From Diphasiastrum complanatum (Eukaryota; Streptophyta; Lycopodiopsida; Lycopodiales; Lycopodiaceae): 64,000 nucleotides of DNA. The position numbers were made by a program, and so were the translations under genes. The notes under the pieces were generated by a model. The model searched no databases. It was not told the DNA's origin and saw nothing but the letters and a program-made list of their open reading frames with translations. The DNA lies in contig CM055098.1 of the NCBI GenBank assembly GCA_029204225.1, positions 22,013,367 to 22,077,366 on the forward strand. The letters are read 5' to 3'. Of this stretch, positions 46,624 to 57,129 are shown piece after piece; within the stretch, counting starts at the first letter, position 1, and each line of letters opens with the position of its first letter.

Positions 46624-46640
46624 AAAAAAAAAAAGGGGGA
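46624..46640 (+). promoter_or_regulatory. Polypurine tract of the gypsy element
   Basis: Eleven A followed by GGGGGA, just where a 3' LTR should start. The next bases (TTGGAAAAATATATTACATG) may be the LTR start; no full LTR can be followed to the right. Confidence 0.6.
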
Positions 46641-46834
46641 TTGGAAAAATATATTACATGTTGCATTACCAATGTCTAAAGCAACACGAGGAATCTTGTT
46701 CATGATTCATTCTTTTGCAGTATTTACATAATATCTTCTTCTTGTTCTGAGCAAGTTACTGATTATAATTGGAGCTTGGCTTTTGTAACTATTTCTAATT
46801 GAGTCAAGTTGTTTGACTTGACCGTTTTCTTCTT

Positions 46835-47095
46835 CGGTTGTTTCTTTGAGCCTCTCTTGGAGTAAAGAGCTCGTGAGTCTTCAATGGAGAATGAAGATGC
46901 ACTATTCCTTCAAATATCTTCTTGCAGTAGCATAGTTATGAGTCTAGACAAAGAAAGTTCTGAGTGGGTCAAAATGACCATCACCTAGTTTTCAAGTAGA
47001 CTAGACAACAAGGCAACTACAACATCCAAATCTTCGATGATTGAACCTATGGTTGTCATTTGCTCAAGCAAAGTCTTGAATGATTTATGGGATGC
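46835..47095 (-). mobile_element. Copia gag (UBN2-type) piece fused to RNase H
   Basis: Continuing down from RNase H the frame switches from CDNQSAQRMA to SFKTLLEQMTTIGSIIEDLD and VVALLSSL, then after a stop to a LITMLLQED-like stretch. This is the pattern of copia gag (Retrotran_gag_2: QL..IG..I.DED...LL.SLP, then LLQEE), not the normal RNase H end (KHIEV..HF, ADILTK). The copia element therefore ends in gag of another element. Confidence 0.7.
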
Positions 47096-47446
47096 CATTC
47101 TTTGGGCTGATTGATTGTCACAAAAGATGATTGGGCTCTCTGAAAAATCCAGCAAGTGAAGATCCTTGATCATCCTCTTGATCCATACCATCTACTTTGT
47201 GCAAGGTGTAAGAGCTTTGTACTCGGCCTCACTAGATGACAATGAGATAGTGGCTTGTTTCTTTGACATCCATGATATGGCTCCATCACCTATGAAAATA
47301 CAATAAGCACTAATAAATTTTCTATCCATTACATCTCCAGCATAGTCTGAATCTGAAAATGCAAAAAGATTAGGTGATGATCCATCATACAATATGCCAA
47401 AATCTTGAGTTCCAATGATGTACCTCAAAACTTTCCTAGCTTCCAA
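47096..47446 (-). mobile_element. Copia A RNase H
   Basis: Reads KVLRYIIGTQDFGILYDGSS, FAFSDSDYAGDVMDRKFISA, ISWMSKKQATISLSSSEAEY and IKRMIKDLHLL...IIFCDNQSA. Catalytic Asp and Glu positions of the SDSD and SSSEAE motifs are kept. One stop after TPCTK. The last third is replaced by gag sequence near 47095. Confidence 0.93.
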
Positions 47447-48382
47447 TGCTCCTCACTAGGATGTTGCATGAATGGACTCAATCTTCCAACACAATAGCTT
47501 AGATCAGGTCTAGTAATGGTTAGATAGATGAGTGAACCAACTAGCTTCCTGTAGAGAGTAATGTCCTCGAAGGATCTTTCATTACCTCTTATAGTTAGCT
47601 TTACATGAGACTCCATAGGTGTATCAATAGCTTTTGCATCAACCATATGAAATCTTTCTAGAATAGAATTAGCATACTTCTCTTGACAAATGAAAGTAGA
47701 TTGAGAAGATCTAATAACTTCTATTCCCAAAATGTAATTCAAATTACCAAGATCATGCACCTCAACCTCCTTCTTGAGAGCATTCTTGATATCCTCCACA
47801 TCTTGATTGTCTCCACCACTCAAGATGATATCCTCCACATAGATTAGCAAGATGGTAACATCATTTCCAGCAAATCTATAATAAAGTGAATGATCATACT
47901 CACTCATAACAAAGCCTTGAGAGAGTAAAAAAAGTGTTTAGCTTAGCATACCAACTCCTTGGTGCTTGCTTAAGGCCATACAAACTCTTTTGTAGAAGAC
48001 ACACATGATTTGGCTTTGTTGATGAAATGTAGCTCTCGGGTTGCTCCATGTACACTTCCTCCTCAAGACTACCATTCAAGAATGCATTTGAAATGTCCAT
48101 TTGCCATAGATCCCATCCATAAAGTGTAGCAAGTGAAATGATGACTCGAATGCTTACCATCTTTGCCACGGGTGCAAAGGTCTCATCATAGTCAATCCCT
48201 TGTTGTTGAGCATATCCTTTTGCCACTAACTTTGCTTTGTACTTGTTGATAGATCCATCTTGGTTTGTCTTCACCTTGAAGATCCACTTGCATCCAATAG
48301 CTTTCTTGTCCTTAGGCCACTCCACCAATCTCCATGGTCCATTCTTCATAAGAGCTTGATACTCAAGATCCATTGCTTGCAT
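47425..48382 (-). mobile_element. Copia A reverse transcriptase
   Basis: From high to low: GPWRLVEWPKDKKAIGCKWI, KARLVAKGYAQ-type segment (reads YKAKLVAKGYAQQQGIDYDE), TFAPVAKMVSIRVIISLA, MDISNAFLNGSLEEEVYMEQ, LYGLKQAPRSWYAKL; a frame change near 47905; then YDHSLYYRF, LLIYVEDIILSGG, LGNLNYILGIEV and ITRPDLSYCVGRLSPFMQHP. The catalytic box is YVED (47830-47841) where YVDD is expected, so the copy should be inactive even apart from the frameshifts. Confidence 0.93.
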
Positions 48383-49209
48383 CTACTCCTCTTTTTTCCT
48401 TGCTTGACCTACACTTGTAGGCTCATCCAAAGAGGTTAGGAAAGAAACATAATCTCCAGAAACTATATGCTTACCCTTTTGATCATATGTGAGCCTTGAA
48501 GGTACTTGTCTTTCTCTTGATGTTCTCCTTGGCTTTTGACTTGATAAAGGTCCCTCATCATCACCATCCAAAGTAGGATCCTTCTCATCAACATCAAGAA
48601 TGCTAGATCCATCCACTCTACCATCAATCATGCTTAAAGATACTTTTGAAATGTTCCCCTCATCAAAAATGCATCTTGGTTTTCAAGGGGGCTTGAACTT
48701 GAGACCAAAGAAACTTTGGATGCCAAGCTAACCAATTGACGCAACCCTTGAATCCCTCATCAAAAATGACATCTCTACCAACAATCACTTTGTTAGTAGA
48801 AGGAATGTAAACCTTGTAGGCTTTACTCACCTCACTATATCCAACAAAAATACCTCTTCTTGAAGATGGATCCTCCTTGGTCCTATCATCAAGAGTAATA
48901 TTGACATAGCATGTGCATCCAAAAGTTCTTAGAAAGTTGACACTCGGCCTCCTCTTGAATAGCATCTCAAAAGGTGTTCTTCCATCCAAAATAGCACTCG
49001 GCCACCTATTGCACAAGAAATTGGCACACAACAAAAGCTTGATCCCAAAATGGTTTGTCAAGATTAGCACTTAACCTCATAGCTTTAGAACTTTCACATA
49101 AAGTCCTATTCTTCCTTTTAGGCACTCCATTTTGTTGTGGGGTCCTTGATGTTGTATACTCCCTCTTGATCCCATGCTCATCACAAAAGGCCTTGAACTT
49201 GTTAGATAT
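48383..49209 (-). mobile_element. Copia A integrase C-terminal part and linker to RT
   Basis: Reads TPFEMLFKRRPSVNFLRTFG, CTCYVN, RRGIFVGYSEVSKAYKVYIP and VGRDVIFDEGF, the conserved region behind the integrase core, with frame changes; the earlier part (HGIKREYTTSRTPQQNGV) lies in another frame around 49080-49200. The linker at 48383-48631 is acidic and Ser-rich (VDGSSILDVDEKDPTLDGDD). Confidence 0.88.
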
Positions 49210-49941
49210 CTACTCACCACCATTGTCACCTCTCAAGCACTTGATCTTTGTGGGAAATTGGTTCTCCCTTGCATTCTTGAACTTGACAAAGACATCATAC
49301 ACTTCATCCTTGCTCTTTAGTGGATAGACCCAACAAAATCTACTAAAATCATCTATGAATGTTACATACATCTTAGCTCCACTATTGCTAGTTGTAGTAA
49401 ATCCATGAATATCCGAATGTACAAGCTGAAAAGGCTTTGTAGATCTAGTATAAGGTAGTCTATGTGGCTTAGACAAAGCACAAGACTCACAAACATGCTT
49501 GACACCACTTAAGGAACTTGGAAGACCAATCACAACCTTCTTCCTTGCCATTACCTCCAATGACTTGAAGTTGAGGTGTCCCATCCTTTTGTGCCAAACC
49601 TCTTGAATAGAAATTGGCTCCCTTGCAACACATCCAACTTGGTTAGCAATAACACAAGCATCTAGTTTGAACAATTTCCCTTGCCTTTTACCTTTTCCAA
49701 TCAAGACATCCTTTCTTTTGATCAAACAAGCATCTCCATCAAACTCCACCTTGAGGCCCTTACTTAGCATTTGACTCACACTAAGCAAATTCTTGGTTAT
49801 AGATGGAATCAACAAGACATCCTCCAAATGAACATTCCTATTTGTAGAGAGAGAAATAGGAATTGTGCCAATCTCTTTGATTGCACACTCACCATCATTG
49901 GCCGTGTAGATCACCCTCTTGTCATCTCCATATGCCAACAA
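49210..49941 (-). mobile_element. Copia A protease end and integrase finger/core
   Basis: Reads VIYTANDGECAIKEIGTIPI, LEDVLLIPSITKNLLSVSQM, then VWHKRMGHLNFKSLEVMARK and CESCALSKPHRLPY (the HHCC finger), then LVHSDIHGFTTTSNSGAKMY and FIDDFSRFCWVYPLKSKDE (core with first catalytic Asp) and KIKCLRGDNGGE (second Asp). A TAG follows GGE at 49207-49209. Confidence 0.93.
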
Positions 49942-49950
49942 AGAAGTGAA

Positions 49951-50634
49951 TTACTCTTTGTGAAAGGTCATGTGTGAACTTGCTCCACTATCAATCCACC
50001 AAGGATCTAGATCTTCATCATTAGCAAGCATACATGTAGACATCACAAAAGCATCATCATTTGCATCTTGAACATCCAAACCATCCTCATCAAGAGTTAG
50101 ATTACCTTGCTTGTCTCCTTGATCTCTCTTCTTCTTGTGGCACTCACTTGCAAAGTGTCCTTTGATGCCACAATAGAAGCACTTGAGCTTTGATCTATCC
50201 TTCTTTTTGCCACTTGAAGAAGAATCCACTTGATCTTGCCCTTTAGACCACTTACTTTTGGCTTTGCCCTTGAATTTGCCCTTTGTGAACATAGCATCCT
50301 CTTGAAGTGTCGATGTAGATCCACCTCTTGCTTGAAGCCTATATTCCTCATTGATCAAGATCTCTTGAAGATCCATCAAACTTGGCAAAGTCTTTTGAAT
50401 AGCAATACTTTGAACAATGTTATTATGAGCATCCAACAAGCCATTAAGAATTACTTGAATAAGCTCTTCTTCCTTAATGCTTTCATCAATGCAAGCCAAC
50501 TCATCATTCAATGCTTTCATCCTCAAAACAAAAGTACTTGGACTTTCTTCATTCTTTTGCAAACAAGAAAAGATTTGTCTTCTTAGAGTTAACACTCTAG
50601 AAGTAGACTTGGATTCATAATTTCCTCCTTCATA
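49951..50634 (-). mobile_element. Copia A gag (N-terminus missing) and protease start
   Basis: Reads LTLRRQIFSCLQKNEESPST, FVLRMKALNDELACIDESIK, LIQVILNGLLDAHNNIVQSI, the zinc knuckle CFYCGIKGHFASEC, then WWIDSGASSHMTF (protease active site). Compared with the gag at 58.7-59.4 kb it lacks about the first 95 residues: only some 20 bases separate it from the PBS, so the leader and gag start are deleted. Confidence 0.92.
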
Positions 50635-50647
50635 ACTTGAAACACAA

Positions 50648-50659
50648 GCTCTGATACCA
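50648..50659 (-). promoter_or_regulatory. Copia A primer-binding site
   Basis: ATGGTATCAGAGCTTG on the minus strand just inside the LTR: the usual copia site matching the 3' end of initiator tRNA-Met. Confidence 0.9.
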
Positions 50660-51287
50660 TGTGAAAGATTTCAGATCATTATGATCCAATCTACTTGAAT
50701 GATCTTTGGTTAGAAAGAGAAATACACTACCAATCTCACCAATGTAGAAAAATTAGCATCTACACACAAATTGAGATGCAAACACTAATAGAAATTGATC
50801 AAACTTGAATGAAATGATAAAGTATTGTTGCTGTTTGTACAAAACCAGCAAGCTACTGTATTTCACACATGTGGATCCAAAAATAACAAATAGAATTGCA
50901 AGCAATCACCAAGTGCACCAATGGATAGTAGAACCCAAGAGAACCATGTATAAGCATGAAATGAGATAGAGAAGGGAGAAGATCACTCTCTCCACAAGTT
51001 ACATCCTTTTATAGCAGGTCCAAACCCTATTTGGCCACTTGGCTTTCTCTCCAAAATGTTAATCCTACTAATTTTGGGTCTAGATTCAATGTACTCAACT
51101 ATTCAAATTTGAATCTACTCAAACTCGCATTCTAACTTTCCCACACTTTCAAAAAGTGTTTATTCAAATGAAATTTAGACTAATGAACTTTGAAAAGTCA
51201 ACCTCTAAGTCTAAAACAAGTTTTGGCCTCAATATGCCAAATGTGAAAATATAGCAAAATGTGATGAAACTAGTTGAATCTTTCACA
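50660..51287 (-). mobile_element. Copia A 5' LTR, 628 bp
   Basis: Starts TGTGAAAGATTCAACTAG at 51287 and ends CTGAAATCTTTCACA at 50660; termini TGTGAAAGAT/ATCTTTCACA are inverted. A TATAAAAGG box is at about 51012-51020 (minus). The same LTR family occurs at 10036 on the plus strand. No 3' LTR partner was found to the left of 46.8 kb. Confidence 0.92.
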
Positions 51288-52451
51288 ATATTCACCTCCT
51301 CCATCACATCTCAAAGCTTTAACTTTGAAAAAAATCTGTTTCTCAACATAACCTTTGAAAACTAGAAAGTGTTCAAACACCATAGCTTTTGAAGAAAAAT
51401 TGTACAACCAAGTATATCTTGTAAAATCATCGATGAAGGTAACAAAACAAGTTGCACCACCAATACTTTTTGAGGAAGAAAAATAAACATTCAAGTGAAT
51501 TAACTTCAAAGGATGAGATGTCTTAATAGAAGACTTTTGATATGGTTTTCTATGTGATTTTGCAATAGCACAAGCCTCACATGGCTTGATATTTTTGGAA
51601 AGTGATCTTGGTAGGCCAATAGCCTTATCATTCTTGATCATAGAAAGCATAGATTTATAGTTAGGATGCCCCAACCTTCTATGCCATAACTCCTCCTTAG
51701 ACATAAGAGCATTTTCACAAAAGTTTGCATTCTCATACAATTTAACTTGAAGATGCCACCATATCTAGATCCATTAGCTAGGATCTCATAATCTTTCTTA
51801 ATAAAGCAAGTATTGGAATTGGATTTTACATCACAACCACAATCAAGCAACTTTCCAACACTTATCAAGTTCTTTGTAAGCTTAGGAACAAAAAGAACAT
51901 TGGAAAGTGATAGAAGTTCAGAAGAAGCAAGTTTTAATGGAATGTTGTCAATTCCTTCAATAGAGCATTCATGATCATTTGTTGTATAAATAGATCTTTT
52001 AAGTCCTTCATAAGGTACAATAGAGTCAAAAGACTCCTTTGAATAACACATATGTGATGAGGCACCACTATCGATATACCATGCTCCATTGTTCTTGAAG
52101 GGTGTTGAAGAAAAACTTGACACCATGAGGTATCCTTCTCCATCACTTGCAGTAAAGTCTTCTTCTTTCTCATTAGAGAGATTTGCTTCTTTGAGTTGAT
52201 TTTTCTTTTTGAAGCAATTAGAGACATAGTGCCCCTTCTTGCCACAAAAAAACACTTGACTTTCTTCTTCTTGATCTTGGAAGTAGAAGGATGAGTTGAG
52301 TCATCCTCTTCACCATCTTTGTCTTTGTCCTTGGCTTTGCCTTTGTTGAAAGCTTGAGAAAACTGGTTCTTGCTCCTTCCTTTATGCTTGTCCTTGACAA
52401 AGAGAGCTTTGTCACTTCCACACAGCTTCGATCCGAACTTATTGTACTCAT
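51288..52451 (-). mobile_element. Copia B gag end, protease and integrase, interrupted by copia A
   Basis: From high to low: a Lys-rich gag tail (GKAKDKDKDGEED), the zinc knuckle CFFCGKKGHYVSNC reached only after a one-base loss in a T run near 52245, GAWYIDSGASSHMCYSKESF (protease), LSNVLFVPKLTKNLISVGKL, then ELWHRRLGHPNYKSMLSMIK and CEACAIAKSHRKPY (integrase finger), FVTFIDDFTRYTWLYNFSSK and KVKALRCDGGGEY. The integrase stops exactly at GGEY, where the copia A LTR begins (51287/51288). The rest of copia B lies nowhere to the left of copia A. Confidence 0.93.
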
Positions 52452-52889
52452 TTACTTCTGTTTCGCATTCATACTAAATCAATACTATCTTTTATTGCAT
52501 TCAGGTTTGTCTCAGAATGTATGCATTTTTGTAGTTCTTCACGACTAATTATTTGTCTGATAATTCAATGTATTATTGTTTGGCTATGTAATCATTGTAG
52601 TACTGATGATTTCAAAGTTAGTTACTATAAGATCGAACATGATTTCTATCACTATTGTTTTGTTCAAAATTGATAGGCATAGTCATGCATGAAGAAAGAG
52701 AAAGATAGTCTATTCTGTTGCGCACGATAAGTTTTCTTTCTTGTCGTTCAAATTCTTTTTATTCGAATCTTATTCGACCTATTTTTTACATACCTCTTTC
52801 CAACAGTAGAGTGGGCAGAAAACTTCAACACTGGAATATCGACTTCTGAATCTGTATTTTTAAACAATCAAGGCCCAATCTCTCACAAC

Positions 52890-53178
52890 CAAAAACAATC
52901 CTCGGTAGCATTATTGTCCACGGAATCAGATTTTTCAGTTGCCTCAAATGCTACCAAGGAGACAATTTGGCTGAGAAAGCTGCTTGCAGATATTGATTTT
53001 ATTCAGTCACATTCAACGTCCATCTATTGTGACAACCAAAACACAAGGGTAATTTCTTTGGTTTACTGCAGGACGGAGTCTATAGCAGCAGATTACTTCA
53101 CCAGGGAGCACTATCTCAGATTTAACAATCAGCTAAATTTGAAGATCAAACCTTTTCAGAATCCACAATCAGGGAGAG
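52890..53178 (+). mobile_element. Copia C RNase H, internally deleted, with PPT
   Basis: Reads NQKQSSVALLSTESDFSVAS, NATKETIWLRKLLADIDFIQ and IYCDNQNTRVISLVYCRTES, then IAADYFTREHYLRFNNQLNL. The usual KNPV.HARTKHIE..YHFVRE part between VISLV and YCRTE is missing, a clean in-frame deletion of about 30 codons. The purine tract CAGGGAGAG at 53170-53178 precedes the LTR. Confidence 0.88.
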
Positions 53179-54076
53179 TGTTGGAATTCTATGCTCAAGC
53201 CCAATTCCATTAGGTAATGAGCATCCTGGAAAATTATTGTTTATATCTATTCTTGAAAAGCAAACAAAAAAAAGAAAGGAAGAAGGCTCAAAGTTTTGTA
53301 CAGAAGATCGAAAAATTCAGGATTGACTTTTTTCGATCCGAGTCTTTTTTGACCCAATGTTAATCCCATCAAAGAGAGATTTTCTGACCCTGGATCGCGG
53401 ATCGGATCGAGGCGGAAAATATACAAGCATCTTCAACCCTGGATTGGATCGGATCGGATCAATGGGTCTAATAAATCCAACTCTTTGTATAAATCCGACC
53501 CTTTGTATATTTTTTGATATTGTTAATTAGAACATTCGACCCACATACTATCAAAATAACAACTACCTTCTGTGGGACTGTAAGTAGATTAACGCAATGC
53601 ACTGATTATCTGACATCCAGTGGAGTCAAGGCCCTTACATGCATCTTTTGTAACAATGCTTTGAGATTATTCTGTAACAATGACCAGTAGTTAAGTAAGT
53701 CTAGAATTAGTTAGTAAGCATTGGTGTATTCCAGTATTCTAGAATTTGATTTTTCAAGCATCAACAATTTTCAGCTGAAGCCTAGTATTTGCGTTCACTG
53801 ATTTGCACCCAGCTTCATACTCTTGTACTCATGTTTTTGATATCAATTAGAGTGCATCATTCCACTACTACTCTATTGTATTGTGCATTGTTGTATTGTT
53901 CGATCCATCTTGAATGCATTGCTGGTAACTGCCGCACCTTCCGATCCACGCACCACCTGCTCACCACTTCCGCTGCACACCACATTTCCATTGATTTCTG
54001 ACATGGTATCTGAACATCTGTTTTTATCCGAGCTCTACTAATCCGATATCATCTCGATTTCTCTTATTTTCCAACA
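53179..54076 (+). mobile_element. Copia C LTR, 898 bp
   Basis: Starts TGTTGGAATTC right after the PPT and ends ATTTTCCAACA right before a PBS; TGTTGGAA/TTCCAACA are inverted termini. It thus has 3' LTR context on its left and 5' LTR context on its right. Confidence 0.85.
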
Positions 54077-54093
54077 AGGTATCAGAGCTTAGC
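54077..54093 (+). promoter_or_regulatory. Copia primer-binding site
   Basis: AGGTATCAGAGCTTAGC directly after the LTR end, one base different from the usual TGGTATCAGAGC site for initiator tRNA-Met. A weaker look-alike (TGGTATCTGAACA) sits 73 bases upstream at 54004. Confidence 0.8.
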
Positions 54094-54117
54094 TCTCTAA
54101 TCCTATAGTTTCTCAAT

Positions 54118-54259
<142 letters not shown>

Positions 54260-54599
54260 GGTTGCTATGTTTCAAAATAATTCAGAGTTATGGAATGATT
54301 ATTCGATTAGTGATGCACTACCAAACATATATACAAGGTAGCTATACAATATAAAAAAATTTCAAATTATGCATTAACAATATGGATTAAGGCACTATGT
54401 TGAGGTAGCGACTGTCGCTATCTGAAAGAATCTTATTATGTTGAAGATTTTGTCTAATCATGAAAGATAAGGCTGAAATCACACAGGACTACCGAATCAC
54501 AGTTTTGCAAGCCAAAACTGCTACTACACAACGCTAATCACAGCAAGTTAAGCACCATTGACGAAGACTTAGTTCGAGAAAAAACACAAAAAAAATCCA

Positions 54600-54740
54600 T
54601 GCGGGTTCTGGTCACAGTGGCGCCGGGAGCGGCACCGGCGCTGGTGGCACTGGGAACAACAGTGGCACTGCTGGCGTCGGGGTCAATGCCGGTGCCAGTG
54701 GCGTCGAAAGGAAAGCTTGTAAAGGTAGCTTTACAATATC
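54600..54740 (+). repeat. GC-rich Gly/Ala/Ser repeat segment, copy 1
   Basis: Rich in GGCGCC, GGCACTG and GGTGCC. In one plus frame it reads GSGHSGAGSGTGAGGTGNNS. A diverged copy lies at 56430-56545, both ending in GGTAGCTTTACAA. It could be the start of a copia gag or a duplicated GC-rich element; the frame is open only briefly. Confidence 0.6.
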
Positions 54741-55312
54741 CACCCCACCTTTAAAAAATATGATGTCCTCATCAGATGTCAGATTAAAGTAAAAGTGTCT
54801 TCCAAATAAAATTAACTATACATTTAAGCTACTTGGCACAGTACTCAATTTACTGGCCTCTTTTTATTAACATGGTAATTGGCACACCACAAGTCAGAGG
54901 CTCACCTCTTTATATTGAAAAATTACATAACTTGAAAATAATTCTTTGTCTGGGAAAAGCGTAAAATTTATATTGCTTACGTAAAACCCAAGAACCTTAT
55001 TAACTGGTGACAGAGGCCTTTCTATGAAATGTTCGCCCCCTGTCACTTCTGACTTTTGACTTTGGAACTCCTTTGTGCTCCTGATTTGTCCTTGATGCAC
55101 TTTGTGTTGAGCTCCTTGAGCTCCAGATTTGATCAGTTCCGCACAGGTATCAGGGCTCCATGAGCCAAAGGATTTATCATTTGATTGCTCACTTTATGGT
55201 CCACTTTGTGCCTTGTTGCTTTTGCACCTTGATTTCTCTCCTTGTCCCAGCCTGATCTTCATATTTTCCTTTTTGGCTCTTTGAGGTAGGCAAAGATTGA
55301 GTACTCCACAAT

Positions 55313-55705
55313 GCACCTCTCACTTAGCTTAAAGTAGCTGTCTTTGAATCAACCCAAATGTAACCATTGATCTCATGGAGACCCAAGGGGTTGCACCAGT
55401 TTGATCTGCATACGAACTATCTCTTCGCATTCATTTGAAGCATCATGTCCGTCGCGCAAAACTTGACTTTCACAATTCCATCATTGGTCAGTTGCCTCAC
55501 AGTCAAAACACGAAGTGTACATCTAGCTTGGCTACAAGTAGCTCTCTTTGAATCAGACACATGCACCTAGAGTTTGCACTAGTCCGATCTCAACACGAAC
55601 TGTCCCTTAGCATCCATTCAAAGTACCAAGTCTCTCGTGTAAGACTCAACTTTCACAGTTCCTTCATTGATCAGCTACTTTACACGTAACACAAGCCAGT
55701 GTACT
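55313..55705. repeat. Diverged tandem duplication, period about 200
   Basis: Two units sharing AGTAGCT.TCTTTGAATCA (55333 and 55538), TTGCAC.AGT..GATCT, ACGAACT.TC and the CAACTTTCACA.TTCC end, each closing with a GTGTAC. Differences are about one base in four or five. Confidence 0.7.
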
Positions 55706-55921
55706 CATTATGTCTCCTCATCATTGCTGGTCCAGAGAAAGCCTATAACAAGCTTTCCTTTTTGCAACAAAATCTTGTCAACTTATTAGGTTCAAAGTTC
55801 GCCAGTCTCCTCGTGTGAGTATGACTAGGTCGCCTTGAATTTGCCCCCATTTTGATCAACTTTCATTCAACATTTGCACCAAGCGAGGGGTGTGTGTGAT
55901 AGTTCCCCTCCACTTATAAAA

Positions 55922-56278
55922 TCAGCTGACCGGACTTAGAGTAGAGTTCTCAGCCTCAAAAGCCTTTCCAACACTTTGCTTTCCATCTGCTAGGATTATG
56001 GCTTGATCTAACTTGTTGCCAATCCCTGAAGAGGATCCTAGTCTTTCCCCTATGAGAAAAAACCCAACTGATACTGGATATAACCCATGTCCAGTGAGTT
56101 TCAGTTCCAAAGATAGCCATCCCAAATGAAGACCAACTGTTCCATAGAAGATCTCCCAAGGGAGGCTGAGACTTGGTTGGAGCTCGCCCTGAGTCACAAC
56201 CCGCACTCCCCTATAGTATTCGTGGGATTCACCACCTTCCCTCATACCAAGTACTCTACCCAGGTTGGTTAAGCACAT
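55922..56278 (-). other. Uncharacterised 118-codon ORF
   Basis: Open frame starting MCLTNLGRVLGMREGGESHE and including SLSLPWEIFYGTVGLHLGWL. No stop for 118 codons, GC content like the surroundings. I recognise no family. It may be a captured exon or a chance frame. Confidence 0.25.
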
Positions 56279-56429
56279 TTTCTCTCTCTAGGATTTTCTC
56301 TCTCTAGAATCTATTGATTCTGAGGCTTCCTTTAATCATGCCTAGATCGTGTGAGGTGATTGCACATCGATCCGAGCTCTTTGGACTTCGCTACAACCGA
56401 TCAAAGATTTTCAGCCATAGGAACTTGGC

Positions 56430-56573
56430 GCCAGCTGGATTCTGGTCATAGTGACACCGGAAGCGACGACGTTGGGAGCAACAGTGGCGCTGTTGGCGCC
56501 AGGGGCAATGCTGGCGCCGGAAGGCTTGCAATGGTAGCTTTACAACAAGTACCTATATATAAGTGAACCCACT
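56430..56573 (+). repeat. GC-rich Gly/Ala/Ser repeat segment, copy 2, with a MITE scrap
   Basis: Diverged copy of 54600-54740 with three GGCGCC sites. It is joined at 56548-56572 to 25 bases identical to 15819-15843, the middle of the MITE in intron 1 of the transporter gene; identity stops abruptly on both sides. Confidence 0.65.
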
Positions 56574-57129
56574 GATAAAATTTCAGTTTTAGGACATTAA
56601 TGATTGTACTTAACAATCATAAAGAGTTAGTGGTTGCTTAATCAATGGATCTATCAAGTTCTACACTTTAGATCTTGATCTAGATTCACTACACTTAGAT
56701 TTAAGCAAGAGCAATGGATCAAATCTTCATAAACAAGTGAGAGCGGCCTCACACGTGTGGAGTACTGTCCACTATACGGCCTGCACCTGAAACAACAAGT
56801 ACATAGGTTCTTGATAGCAATCATTCAATAAAATCACAATTCTATTGACTAGAAATCTCACAAAAGTGTAGAATGCAAAAGGCTCATCAATCTCATTAGT
56901 AAAATGATGATCATTTTATGGATCAAGTACATCCACGAGTTTGGTACAGTCCAGCAGGTCTTCACACGTGTGAAGAATGCCACATCACTCAGATCTATCC
57001 ATTTGATCCATCCTTGATCCTTATCCAAAGTTGACCTTCCAAAATATGGCTAAAATCCAAAGAGCTAGTCTCCTAGAATATAGGAATAGGATCTAAGGAA
57101 AATGGTCAACTCTTATCTTGCAAAATTGT

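Noticed and set aside
46495-46731. Phe-rich 78-codon ORF
   Set aside because: Low-complexity T-rich sequence read as Phe/Leu; not a gene.
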